Below, piece by piece: positions 50,536 through 63,440 of a DNA stretch of 64,000 bases. How positions within the stretch are numbered: position 1 is the stretch's first letter; every line of letters starts with the position of its first letter. The position numbers and the translations under genes are program-made. Source of the DNA: Galdieria partita (taxonomy: Eukaryota > Rhodophyta > Bangiophyceae > Galdieriales > Galdieriaceae); contig BQMJ01000041.1 of the NCBI GenBank assembly GCA_025991245.1, forward strand, positions 151,733 to 215,732, in the 5' to 3' direction. A model generated the notes under the pieces. That model did no database searches. It was not told the DNA's origin and saw only the letters and a list, made by a program, of their open reading frames with translations.

Positions 50536-52365
50536 ATTGTTTTGATTGGAATAGGTGGAGTGATGATGGCAGCTTTCAACCTTCCGTTGACCTACTTGAA
50601 GAAATCATCAAAGTGGCAATATATGAGCTAGGTGACTGGGAATTGGATAAAGCTTTATGAATGTTTGATTGCTTGACCAGTTTATATGTTTCCAAATTGT
50701 GCACAACAGATTTTTTTCCAAGTTTGGGTCTTGGCGTTGCGTTTTAGAATATATGTGGAGACCAGCCAACTTTGAGAGTTTTAATGAGAGTGGGGTTTTA
50801 ACAGAACTGTTGTAGATGCATCTGGGTTGTTTATCAAAGAGAGTCTGAGGGAACTAGAGAGTCAGTCCCGGTGCTAGCTTCATAGCGTGTTCAAGTACCC
50901 TAGGTATGGTTGAAAAGTTTCTGATTGAGTTGCTGCTTCCTTCCCTCTTTTGCTTTTCTCTGTTGGTTTACTAGTGCAGGCAATTCTTTGTCTTGGGAAG
51001 CCGCCCTTTTGAAATCTTGGTTATGTTTCTCCAACTTTGGAGTGCTTTAGTGTTTGCAGAATTTTCTGTGGTAGATTGTCGACTTTTTTGAAACACAAAG
51101 TTTTTGACAGTTTGCGCTGTTTTAAATGCATAAGAGGAAATGTGCCAAAGGTCTGAGCTGGTGACTGTTGTTGTCAAGTGACAAACAAGGCAAGGTTCTT
51201 GCAACGATACTTATTATATGAGTCATGGCGCTATGCTATATGAATAGTTTTCATATATAGATTTTATACAAAATAGAAAGAGTCAACAACTGATTCTTTA
51301 TTTTCGCAATACAATTATACAAAAATAGAATATGCGACACTTGGTCTATGTATTCAAGCGAATTGAGAAACTTGACTAGATTCTTTATCAACATACTTGT
51401 AGGCAAAATACAAATTATATACATGTGTCACTTCCAACGTGTACTTAAACGTTTTGTTGATAATTGAAACACTCGACCAGATTGTATAAACTCAAATCTG
51501 CAAAAGTCTAAAAAGTCCTTGATAGTGGTAACACAAAATTCACAGTCCTCCAAGTTGCAAACAGTTCAGCTAGACATTGATCAGCACAAGTGTTCACTCT
51601 ACTTGACGAAATTTCTCTATGACAACTTGGCGACTGCACACCCACTCGTTCCAACTCGTGGGAAACACGCTTTTCTTCGTTTTAAAGTGGCAGACAATAC
51701 TTTCTTGAAATGATTCCTATCGACTAGAGCTCAATGTTCTCCAAATCAACTTGAAGCAAGTAAATCTCCAAGGTAAATAACAGAGGTGAGTTTATCTCAT
51801 TATACAATGGCGGGCTTTACTCTCAGCGGTATGTCAACGATCATTCTAACACAACGGTTCTCTTCAAATAATGCAACGTTCGAGAATCAATAGTATTCTA
51901 GGTAAACCTTTGAGTGGAAGGTTCCCTTGGAAAGTTTTCACTAGGTACATATGAAACTATATGGCGTGTGCACTTTTTACTCGAAGAGCTCTTCAACGTT
52001 CCTTTGCCCAATCTCTCTTTGTGATTGTTTTGCTCAACTGTGGCTGTAGTTGCTTTGTTACTACCTGTTTTGAAGTGGATAAAATTGTTCCTTTTTATGA
52101 AAATATAATTAGTTGAATTTAGAGGAGAACTTTTTAGTACGAAAAAAACTTTGAAGTTTTATGATTTCGCACTTTTTGAAATACCAACCAAGGCCCAGTT
52201 TGTTTTGGTCGTTTCCTGCCAACGACTTGGCTTGAACCTCAAAGTCGCTTAAGTTCTTGTCGAATGCAACGTAGGTTCTGTTCGAGAGAATTGTTAATCT
52301 TAATTCCTTGACTCTTTTAAGACATTGACCCTGCGGATTATTGGGGAACCAGTTGGCACAAAGGC

Positions 52366-52620
52366 TCCAAATAGTTTTTGAGGTTGAACCCTTGCGGTGA
52401 TACAGTCTTGTAATGTAACCTGGTTTTTGAAGTTGAATTGAACTGTTGTCCTGTGAACAATAGATGAGGACTCTCTCTTGTGGAACAATCACCAGGATCT
52501 TTTGTAACAGTCGGAGTATATTCTGAGTTGATTCTCTTTGGTTCTTCACAAAAACGATTCTTGTCATTGTCAGTTTTTGTCTATTGAGAATCTATTGTCC
52601 AAGTGGAGAGGGGAGGTTGT
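52366..52620 (+). repeat. T-rich dispersed subtelomeric repeat, copy B
   Basis: Direct repeat of 50280-50535, with a related shorter piece near 42780-42860. Copies differ at many positions and carry indels. Confidence 0.7.
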
Positions 52621-55600
52621 CTCGTGGCAAGTGAACTGCGCAGTTCAACTGTGAGTTGCTGTTTCGAAAACGGACGTGAACAGAGTTTGTACACCCTTTC
52701 TGAAGCATCTTTACGTCGTTGTTTGCTAATCTTACTTGACGAGGTCACTTGAAGGATGCAAATTCGAAACAAAACTTGGAAGAAAAAGAGTGTCTGATGG
52801 GAAAAACTTTCACAAAAGAGAGGCTTCGCAACTCGTCGACATAGTGTATGTTTGGAATAGCTACCGTAGTCTTTTGTGCTCAAGTCTATAAATACTCAGC
52901 AGTTGACAGTTTGTGAGACACAGTTTTGGAAAGGATATTGTTTGAATAGTATTACTGTGTGCACTTAAATAGGCCCGTCTTTCTATTGGGAAATCACAAT
53001 CAACTATACAACGTATAATTCTATAAAAAGCCTGACAAATACAAAGTATACAAACTGACAACTATCCACGAATTTATAAATACATTGCTCATTTTAGACA
53101 ACGATTCTTTCAGCATATTAAATTACTCTACTGAGCAACATTCCTAGATATGTGCAAGATATTCCAGGATCTTCCTACGTTACAAAGCAAAATTGAGCAA
53201 GACATGAATATTTTATTCTTGATGCCTTGTTTACTGGAACAATCGATCTTCATACTGGTGGGTACGGTTGCCAAAATTTTATTTTCGTAGAAGTCTAGCG
53301 TCCGTGAATGAATACACGCTTAATTTCGTGACTAGTTAATTATACAAGAAGAACTCTAGCCAACATTTGGATCGTCATAATGATAAAAATGTCTGAAAGG
53401 CAAGGAATTTTTTCTATTCAATTGATAATAAAAAATGTACACGACACGTAATTTCTTTTATAGACAAACTACCTTGTCATTTATATACAAACGAGAAAGA
53501 CTTTTAGCCAAGAAAGAAAGACAAACACCAACTGCAATACACAGTACCAAAAAGAACCATTATAGAAGGAAAATACAATTGATAACATCGAAGAAATCGA
53601 ATCTTGGCAATTTGCATATGCTTTAACCCAATTCAGGAGAGGCGAGAAACTCAACGTTTAGCCACTTTGATTCACAAAGGTGTAAGCAGAGAGACTTCAA
53701 AGAATCGACACAAATTCTTAAAACAAGATAAAGACTAGAATTGACCATTCAAGTTTTACCAATCAACCAATCAGAATTATTCATAATTGGGCCAATGCAG
53801 TAGAGCTATCACCCAACGCCAAAAAAAGAAAATTCTCGTATCGCTTCATAAGAAAAACTTTATTATGAAGAACAACTATACAAAAATGCTTCTAAGACCA
53901 GAGTTTAAAAGAAAAGTTTCAAACAACCCAATATCGATCAAAACAATAAATAGAGAAGCAAGACAATTGACATGAGAAGCTAAATTTATCACAGAAACTT
54001 ATTGAAGACAACATGTACTTGTGAGAGTTTCACATAGAATATTCAATTGAAAAGAGAAAAAGAAAACCAAAAATTTCTGGCAACAACAATATTAGCTCAA
54101 AACAAACTACTTAGCCAAAACAAGGACAAACACAATCAAATTTCTAAATTACAGAAAGTCTAGGTGAAGAAAAAGTTTACGAATTTTATATAACCCAGTG
54201 GCGAATTAAAACAATTAGGAAGACATATAAAAGCGAACCATATAAAAAGTTCAGAATAAAATACATTAAAACTATAAAGTTGTCTATAATGCACAATGCT
54301 GAAATCATTTCCAATTACACTGTGATGTGAAAGAGGAAAAGGATTAACATAAAAAACACGTAAAGCAGTATCTGGAAAAAACTACACATTCAAAAACCAT
54401 ACACACTCAACAAGAAGAAATGCAATTTTACAAAGAAACCTCTATTCTTTACAAGAGACTGAATTAGAAAGTGATATCTGTGAAAACTATATTAGCAAAT
54501 AATATATAGAACCTTAGTAGATTGTGTTGCAAATGAAAAACTCGTTGCATTGTAGATTTTACTAGGCTGAATTAGAATCCAAGCTGGGTCGTTGGGAAAG
54601 CCAGTAAGAAGTTATTTGAGTTCACATGAGGGTTCATTGATTCATTTTCCCTCACATTCCTCTATTGCCTTTTGGCTTTCATGGGCTGTGTTTTGTTCTA
54701 CGGAGCCAATTCTCGACAAAATTGAAAAATTTTTTGGAAATTTTTTTAAAGCAGATATTTGTGGAAAAAAGTTGTAGAAAATGATTTGTATATACTAATT
54801 TGTGTTTTCTTGTTTCATATGAACTTTTTCACGATTGGCCAAAAGTAAGCTCCAACTGTCTAAAAAATGGCTAGAGTGCCATTTATTTGTAAATATAAAA
54901 ATAAGTAGTGGTCGAAATCAACAGAAATGAGGGAGTAAAAGAATCGAACTTACCAAGCTCTTCTTTCATACTCCATTATCCTCTGGAAAAGTTGAGGAAA
55001 GACCGACGATTGATTCAAAATTTCTATGGTGCATTTTTGCATACATGACATAGTTGGAAATTCTTGAGCCAGTTTGCAAGTACACTAGAATATTTACAAG
55101 TAGAGCTTCTCCTGCAGTGTCTCAAATACCACAGTATTTCAAGTTGAGCCGTTAACAAAGACTGCTAGTCTCAATCTTGTTCTTGCTCCCTATTAAAACG
55201 TAGAAATGAATATTTACCTCAGTAGAAGGCATTCATTTAATTTCTGTCCTCCAAGTACCGATTTAAACTCTAGATAAGTATGAAAAGCAAAACGTATTGA
55301 AATTTCTTATGGTAATAATGGAAGAACTAGAATTTCGATTGGAGGACTTTCCAAACAACGAGTTTCAAATAGAAAATTCTAGAGAAAAGAGCTAGGAAGA
55401 AACCAAAATATTATGCAATGCATACTAAAAGACTAAAAATGTATTTAAAGCTAAGAAAACAAAGAAGAACAAATTGATTGTAGGGACAAAGAGTGAAATT
55501 ACAATATGACCAATAAGGAAAAATGCCACGCAGTGATAGAATCTTCTAATAGTTATCGCGCAAAGTATTGACCAGGTAGACATAAAGCAAGAATAAAGAG

Positions 55601-56399
55601 GAAGAGCAGCAGACATTATGGAATATTAATGTTGTCATTGTTAACTGCTTCTTTCAATTGAAAGCCATTTTTATGGCATATGTATGGTATGGCTTACTTT
55701 TGTTTCAATATGTATACCATCAGCAAAGTAGCATTATAGTATACAAAGATACTCACAGAATGAAATGAGTATACAATGATCATAAGAAAATGAAACCCTG
55801 TTTTGCCAAATTGCTAAGTGATAGATAGGACAACATGAGGAAAAAACAGGGCGAAACAAGGTTGTACTTTTTTAAACCACTGTCAGTGAATCGAGAAAGA
55901 CTCTGACACAGTAGATCGTAAATAATACTGTTGCAAAAAACAGAAAGCGGAGCCAATTTAGTTTTGTAAGATTTCAAGTAAATAATGAATTATGTTAGCT
56001 CCAAATCAATGAAAAAGTTTCCCCAAAACAAGTACTAGAGAAAATTCATGGTCAGTCAAAAGCGGTACAAGTGCACGAGTATATTAGGGGATGAAGAATT
56101 CATAGGCGAAATTGAATTGACACGAATGGATCAACAAACAAAACAAAATTTCAAAACTACAAAATATGAAAGTAACAAGGTTAAGTCAAAATATGTGAAA
56201 CACTAAATAATTCTTTGCTTCAAAACATTGGTTTCACAAGAACATAATTCAGTGAAGGAAAGCACATGACGTATGTCAGAGGACTCTAGACAATTCCTTT
56301 TTATTAGAAATTTGTTACGTTTCTTTCTTTCGCACACCTTTAGACTAATCAATGAACGATAAAGATACCGACTTTAAAATTACCCATAGAGAAAAGAAA

Positions 56400-58950
56400 G
56401 ACAGCAAGAGAAATAGAATCTCTAGAAAGTTGAAGAATTCTCATATACTACTTGTCTTTATTGAATAAGTATATCTCTAATTGTTTTCTTCAACGGACAT
56501 TGATCGATAATGCAAAGGATAGTAAGAAGAAGTGTCCAGAATGCATGTTCAACGAAAAACCAACTATATTCTCAGTCGGAAACGATCCAATACTTTTGTC
56601 AAATTGAAATACTTAAAAGACATTTTATATATTTAACGAGAGAAACAAAAACAGCAGGACGATTTAAAAGAACAAGAATAAAAATACAACAAACCCATGG
56701 AGGAAAAGTGCTTTTGGGAGACAGGTTTCAACACAAGTTGTCAATCAAAGCATAGTCAAACTGACATAAAGCATATAATATCCAAATTGCTACAGACCGA
56801 CATTGAACTTTTGTGGCGAGATTGCTAACTGTTTAATTCATTTGAGGCTCTTTTATGTCAAAAGCGTGGCTTGCTTTATCTTCCTCACATGTATCAACAG
56901 TACAATTCTTGTATAATATTGTGCCGATTAACATAAAATCGAACGCAATGGATGCAGTTACCATAAGAAAGCAAAAAATTTTTTTTTACAAAAAAGGTGT
57001 CGAATAAAAGATACCACATAGTAAAAACCAACATTTGCAAGATTCTACTTTTCGAAAAACTGTCGCTTTTCAATATCGAAAACGACTATAGTGAAACAAC
57101 CCATGCAATACGTTTGCTATAAAAATTACCAGATTTAGATTTCGCAATATATCAAATTCATAACCAAATTGCACAGCTCCCAAAAATTAAAAATTTCAAT
57201 AGAAATGAAAGAAATGGAACAATTGGATATCGTTTTCATGCAATACAAATCCAGCTGTTGGAGTTATTCAAAAAAATTTCAAAGAAAGAATTACTTTGTC
57301 ACTCGAAGTAAATTAGCAAATTCACAAAAATCTTCCAGAATGTTGTCACAATTTCACAAGTACTAAACCGAATCTAAACAACTTACTTTTATACTTCATT
57401 ACATTGTTTTACAACGACCTGGTGAATTGAGAAAAACACATGTGTTTTAAAAAAAAAGGAATGAAAAGTCGTGTATTTTTCAATAAAAAGAATTTAACTG
57501 TTTTTCTAAAATGATCTACGGCTCATTAGAAGAGCGATAAAAATGGCGTCTTGAATAGAGTCTATAGAAGAAGAAAGAATTTAGGGAGGTCGTCCAAGTG
57601 AAAAAATTGAGGAATTTCAATACATTATTTGTCCTTTATGGCATCAGTATTTCTAATTGTTCTCAGAGGTAGGCAGTAGGTGACAATGCGAAATTTAGTA
57701 AAAGGAAAAGTGGAACAAATCTGCATATAAGAAAATCAATGTATTCTCACCTCGAACAGTTTAGTACATAGGCTAGAATTGAACCTAGGAAAGCTTCATT
57801 ACACATTGAACGGTTATAAGACAGAAAACACAAAAGTAAAACAGACAGTAGTACTAGAAGAAAAAGGAGCAAAAAGCTGAATTTTTTCAATTGTGAACTA
57901 AGAGTCTATACGACGATTGAATCTCCTAATTCAATCATTCTTAGAAAACGACAATTGAGCAAGAATCTAGGGCATAGTAATTCACACTGAAAAACCAACA
58001 AATTGATTCTCAGTTTGGCATTGTTGAGAATAGATAAAAGGAAACTCTAAAAGTTTCTACCCAAACACAAAGTTCTTCTTTTTTTTGAGAATCCAAGAAG
58101 AGCATAAACACTGTTCACTTTTTGCTCAATATGTATACCCACACTATATTTCAAATTGTAGAATGGTCTACTTACAGAATGAAACAAGCAGTACCTTTAG
58201 GCCGTCAGAAAGTAAAAACTACCTACAAAAGTTTACATTTTCAATAACACTGTAACGTAGAATACAATAAAGTGACCAAAGAACACTACTTAAAATTTTC
58301 CTATCCAAGACAGATTTTTCAAGACGATCTTCATAGGCTAAGGTTCAACCATAAAGGTCTTGGTGAAACGATCGAAACATAAGTTTCGAAACTATCCAAA
58401 TTGAACTCTTATTATTATGTATGCACTGAAGATAGCAACGATCTTAATAAGAAACATCAATAAAGAAATGTCAATATCGTTAATAAGTAATACCCATACA
58501 AACCTATATGAAAAGAGAAATTTACGAGAAACATTACTGTGTCATTAATGCATAAAAAAGATCAAGAATTTATAAAATTTATGACAATATTAAAAGAAAA
58601 AAAGAAAAAGATTTCTGCAGTTCAGTTTCAGTTCTATCATATCGGCATTATGAAAAGGTATTGAAGAGGAACTTACGCAATACATCAAAGGGGAATAGGC
58701 AATCTTTGCATTATAAGGGCTACACTTGTTTCTAAAGTTTATCAAAGGAACAATACAAATACCAATTTTATAAGGAATCCATAGAATAATAAGCATTTAG
58801 AGAATACATTGAAGAATTTCCATATACCACATGTTTCTTACATCATCAGTACCATGAATCTGTCCTCGTCAGGCAGATATTTCTCAACCGTGTGAAACGA
58901 AGTAAAAAAGTTACAGAAATCTGCTCAGAGAGAAAAAAATACAATACTTT
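56400..58950 (+). repeat. Diverged tandem repeat, period about 1.2 kb
   Basis: Similar blocks begin near 56410, 57555 and 58775, each running from an AGAATT..CA.ATAC.AC core through TTTCTAATTGTT- or TGAATCTGTCCTC-like text to a GACAATGCGAAA-like segment. Pieces near 55664-55770 and 58095-58200 match each other at about twice that spacing. The unit boundaries are not sharp, and the copies are strongly diverged. Confidence 0.5.
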
Positions 58951-58999
58951 TGATGAAACTGAATTTAGTAACTAAACGACATTGAAATACAGAAGAAAA

Positions 59000-60750
59000 A
59001 ATGTTTTTTTCTCATTGGAGGAAAAGTAGAAAAAAGGAGGGACAATTCTTGAAAACAACAATAAACACAGCAAAAAACAAAGAAATGAAAATGTTCATAG
59101 TGTCAGATTGCTCTAATGTTGCAACGACTTGTTCACGTACATTGCTGACGCCTTACACTTATGACACTTGAAGGGTACCATTCAAACGAACCACCTAAAA
59201 TCTCAAAACATTACAAAAGAAGCACAAAAATGTGAACTCCAAAAAAATTTGAACAAAAGAAGCAATCTAAAAACTTACTCCAGTTTCAATTCCAAAAAAA
59301 ACTGAAACAAAATGTAGCTGACAGGAAACCAAACTTGGTTAGTGGCACAACAAGCAAAAAAAATAAAATAAAATAATACGTAACTATTCTTGGCAAAGAA
59401 CACAACTAAGAAAACAGACATAAGCAATTTACTCTGAACACTCCTATTTTGAGACTACTAGAGTGCAATGAATTGAAAAACTATGAATGTCGTGGCTGAA
59501 AGCAATAAGCATTTTTTTCTTATTTCAGTTTTATTAGGTTTCCTTAGGATATAATTTCAATTTAAACATGCATATTTACCTAAAATTTCAAATACTATTG
59601 GAAGATATTAACAGGGTGATTCAAGGTAAATTCATCCAATATAAGAAACCAAAAGGATCATACACCAAATAGATTCGGCAAAAATACTAGACAAAGCAAA
59701 ATATCATGATATAAAAAAACTCTATCACTTTAATGTGCCACTCAGTCCATCAAGAACGACGGTAATAATGTTAATAACAACAAAAAAGGAACGAATCAAG
59801 AAAAATACTCACAATTTCTAAAAACCTCACGATATCGAATTATTAAAAAGCAACAGAAATGCTTCAATTCAATAAAAGGTTCAAAAAATAGCATCTTAAA
59901 ATTTTCAATAAATTCCCAGGTTTTCCAGTAACAAACACAAAATACAAACGTACGCAAAGATAGTTCACAAGACAAGTCACTTTATCACTGGCAAAACAAG
60001 CAGCACAGTTTGAGAATCATTGTTTTCAATGACTAAAAGCAAAAGTAAAGGTTTTGGTAGAACCAATTCACTTTCCTTCTCTAATGCATTGTGATGACCG
60101 AGGACATAATCAATTTTCAAATGCGGATGTTTTGGTACAGGGCAAGGGGAGCTTTTTTATCTGGGTTTATTAAGTTTTATTAAGTTTTATTGCTGTTTTT
60201 ATCCAAAGTCACAAACTACAGAAAAATATTAACAAGATAAATAAAGGAACTTTCATCCATTATAAGAAGCTCGAGTATCCTTTACACAACAAATAAGGCT
60301 TCAACGAAGAACAAAGAAGACTGATATGTAATAAAAGCGTTAATAATTTGATTTATAACTTGGCCAATGAAAGACGACAAAGTCAAAAAAACAGTTTCTA
60401 CAAAAAAGTTTCCATTTGAGCAAACCGCTTAAAATTTTCAATCAACACAAAACAACAGAAAAATGCCTAACCAAAAAAGGGCGACCATTGATTTCGAGTA
60501 AAATGTAAACATTCTCTTTACGTTTTAAGCATTCTCGCAATAACACTCAAATACAAACATAACCGAAAAGAGCCCATAAAAGAAGTCACATCGCCATCTT
60601 TAGAATACTCATAAAAAATTTGCTACATAATTGATTCTCCTAGAAGCAAGGGTAAAAAGCTTGATAGAATTAAGCGGCTTCTCCAATGCATTTATGAAAA
60701 AGAATGAGTGGCTTGCAAAATACGTGCAGCCTGGCAGAGGGGAGCATGCA
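59000..60750 (+). repeat. Subtelomeric tandem unit 1, about 1.73 kb
   Basis: This unit is A-rich. It begins around GAAAAGTAGAAAAAAGGAGG. Landmarks are CTTGAAAACAACAATAAACA (59052), GACAGGAAACCAAACTTGGT (near 59325), GATATTAACAGGGTGATTCA (59605) and ATGCGGATGTTTTGGTACAG (60121). Each recurs in unit 2 about 1.71-1.73 kb later. It contains short degenerate telomere-like stretches near 59525 and 60160. Confidence 0.85.
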
Positions 60751-62450
60751 TTTTAGAAAAGTAGTAAAAAGAAGGTACAATCCTTGAAAACAACGATAAA
60801 ACCAGCAAAAAACAAAGAAATGAAATTGTTAATAGTGACAGATTGCTCAATTGTTGTGATGAGTTGTTCGCGTACAATGCTCGAGCCTTAGACTAACGTC
60901 ACCAGAAGGGTACCATTTAAACGAACCACCTAAAATCTCAAAACAATACAAAAAAAAGCAGAAGAGTGTGAACTCCAAAAAAATTTGAACTAAAAGAGGA
61001 ATCTAAAAAATAACTCCAGTTTCAAATCCAAAAAAAATAGACAAATGTAACTGACAGGAAACCAAACTTGGTCAGTAGATCCACAAGCATAAAAATAAAA
61101 TAAAAAAGTGACCATTTTTTGGCAAAGAACATCAATAAGAAAACAGACATAAACAATTTACTCTGCCCACTCCTACTTTGAGACTACTAGAGCGCAATAA
61201 ATCGAAAAACTAGGCATGCCCTGGCTAAAAACTATAAGCATTTTTTTTTCTCGTTTTGGTTTTATTAGGCTTGATTAGAGTATAATTTCAAGTTGGATAT
61301 GCATATTTACCAAAACGTTCAAATACTGTTAAAAGATATTAACAGGGTGATTCAAGGTAAATTATCCAATATTGGAAACCAAAAGGATCTTACGCCAAAT
61401 AGATTTGGCACAAATACCAGACAAAGCAAAATATTATAATGTGAAAAAAAATTAATTTACTGTGCCACTCGGTCAATCAAGAACGAACGGTAATGATGCT
61501 AATAACAACAAAAAGAAACCATTGAAAAAAATGCTCACAAGTCTAAAAAGCTCACTATTTCGAGCTATTGCGAAGCAACAGAGAAACTCCTTAACTTGAA
61601 ACGGCTTTGAATTAAAAATAGCATCCTAAAATTAAAACTAAATACACATAATAAACAACAGATACAAACATACGCAGAACCACAAGGCAAGTCATTTGAT
61701 CGCTGGCAAAACAAGTAGCACAGTTTGAATATTCATTACCTTTACGAAACTAAAAGCAAAAGTAAAGGTCTTGATAAAACAAATTCGCTTTCTTACCCAA
61801 ATGCATTGAGACGACCAAGACCTTGATAAATGTACAAATGCGAATGGTCTAGTACAGGGCAATGGGAATTTTTCTTATCAGGCTTACTAAGTTATATTAC
61901 TTTTTCTTATGAAAAAACACGAACCCTAGAAAGATATTGACAGGATGAATAAAAGAACATTCAACCAATATAGAAAATCGAAAAGGTTCTACATTGGATG
62001 AATACGGCTTCAATAAAAACAAAGAAAAAAGGTCGGTAATAAAAGATTTAATAATTTGCTGTAAATTTTGTCAATAATAGAGGAAGGCAATAAGGCTAAA
62101 ATCAACCAAAGAAAATTTTCATTGAAGAAAACCGCTTAAATTTTAAAATCAACCCGACACAACAGAGAAATGTCTGAACAAAAGAAGAACGATCACTAAT
62201 TAAAGATAAAATCGAAACGTTTTCTTTAGGGAATCAAATGTACACGCAGTAACACTCCAATGAATAAACAAAACGAAGCTCACAACAAAAGTCATATAGC
62301 CATAAAAAAATTTTCATAAAATTTTGTTACATAAATTAATTATACTAGAAGTAAATATAAAACGATCGATAGAATTTAAGGACTTTCTTCTCTGATGCAT
62401 TCAATAACAAAATGAATCGTAAAATATGTGTAGCCTGGCAAAGAAGAGTA
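60750..62450 (+). repeat. Subtelomeric tandem unit 2, about 1.7 kb
   Basis: All landmarks of unit 1 recur in order: CTTGAAAACAACGATAAAAC (60783), the GACAGGAAACC block (near 61055), AACAGGGTGATTCAAGG (61340) and the GGTACAGGGCAA-like block (61850). It ends near GCAAAGAAGAGTACGCA (62438). It is several to ten or more percent diverged from unit 1 by eye, with small indels. Confidence 0.85.
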
Positions 62451-63440
62451 CGCATTTTTCTTTCTTATTCAGGTTTTACTGAGGTATTACTATGCGGTCT
62501 AGTTATGGTTTACTATTAGGTCTTGGTAGGGAATACCTAAACTCACAAAGGCCTCGAAAAAATAGCATCTCAAAATTTTCCCTAAATTCCCAGGTTTTCC
62601 CGTAATCAACAACAAATACAAAAATACGCAAAAATAGCTCAAGGCAAGTCATTTGATCGCTGGCAAAAAAAGAAACACAGTTTTGAGAATTAATTACTTT
62701 CACCAGACTAAAAGCAAAAGTAAAAGTCTCGGTAGAGAACCAATTCACTTTCTTTCTTTAATGCATTGTGATGACAGAAAACCTAATAAATCTTCAAATG
62801 CGAATGTTTTGGTACAGGGCAATGGGAACTTTCTTATCAGGGTTTATTAAGCTTTAATAAGATTTATTACTATTTTTATCCAAAGTCACATACTATAGAA
62901 AAATATTACCTGGATGAATAAAGGAACATTCATCGATAATAAGAAAGCTCGAGGATCCTTTACACAAGATATAGGGTTATAACTAAGAACGAAGAAAAAC
63001 GATGTGTAATAAACGCTTTAATAATTTGATTTACAACTTGGTCAATAAAAGGCGACAATGACAAAGTAACAGTTACTAGAAAGAAAATGCATTTAAGCGA
63101 ATCAGTTAAAATTCTTAATCAACACAAACCAACAGAAAAATGCCTAAACGAAAAAGAACAACCACTGATTAAAAGTAAAATGTAAACATTTTCTTTACAT
63201 TTCCAGTACTCTCGCAAGAAGACTCAAAATAAAAACATAACCAAAGAGATCCAAAAAAAGAAGTCACAACGCCATCTTCAAAATACTCATAGGAGATTTG
63301 CGACAAAGCTGATTACATTAGAAGCAAGGAGAAAAAGCTTGATAAAATTAAGAGGATCCTCGAATGCATATATGAAAAAAAAGCTAAATGAATTGCAAAA
63401 TATGTGTAGTCTGGCCGAAGGGAGTATGTATTTTTTCTTC
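62450..63440 (+). repeat. Subtelomeric unit 3, internally deleted, adjoining the telomere
   Basis: It starts with a degenerate telomere-like stretch (62467-62530). It then resumes at the part of the unit equivalent to 59880 in unit 1, lacking roughly the first 0.8 kb. GAATGTTTTGGTACAGGGCA (62802) and the block ending at 63430 match units 1 and 2. The last text before the telomere (TTTTACTGAGGGTTTACGG) repeats the text at the unit 2/3 junction. Confidence 0.8.

Larger units (their letters stand above)
46393..58990. other. 12.6-kb subtelomeric tract of decayed repeats, no gene seen
   Basis: No open frame here exceeds about 150 codons, and none shows a recognisable domain. The plus strand is T/G-rich in blocks near 47.2-48.8, 50.1-51.2 and 52.0-52.9 kb. 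It is A/C-rich near 49.3-50.0 kb and from about 53 kb onward. At least two families of diverged repeats recur in it, listed separately. I see no transposase, reverse transcriptase or tRNA. Confidence 0.6.

Noticed and set aside
52109-52567. 152-codon minus-strand frame
   Set aside because: Its start uses no proper gene context, and part of its text (the PGYITRLYHRKGS-like stretch) recurs at 50217-50402 as part of a T-rich DNA repeat. It reflects repeat sequence, not a gene.
62653-62850. 65-codon plus-strand frame in the last subtelomeric unit
   Set aside because: The homologous stretches in units 1 and 2 do not keep this frame open.
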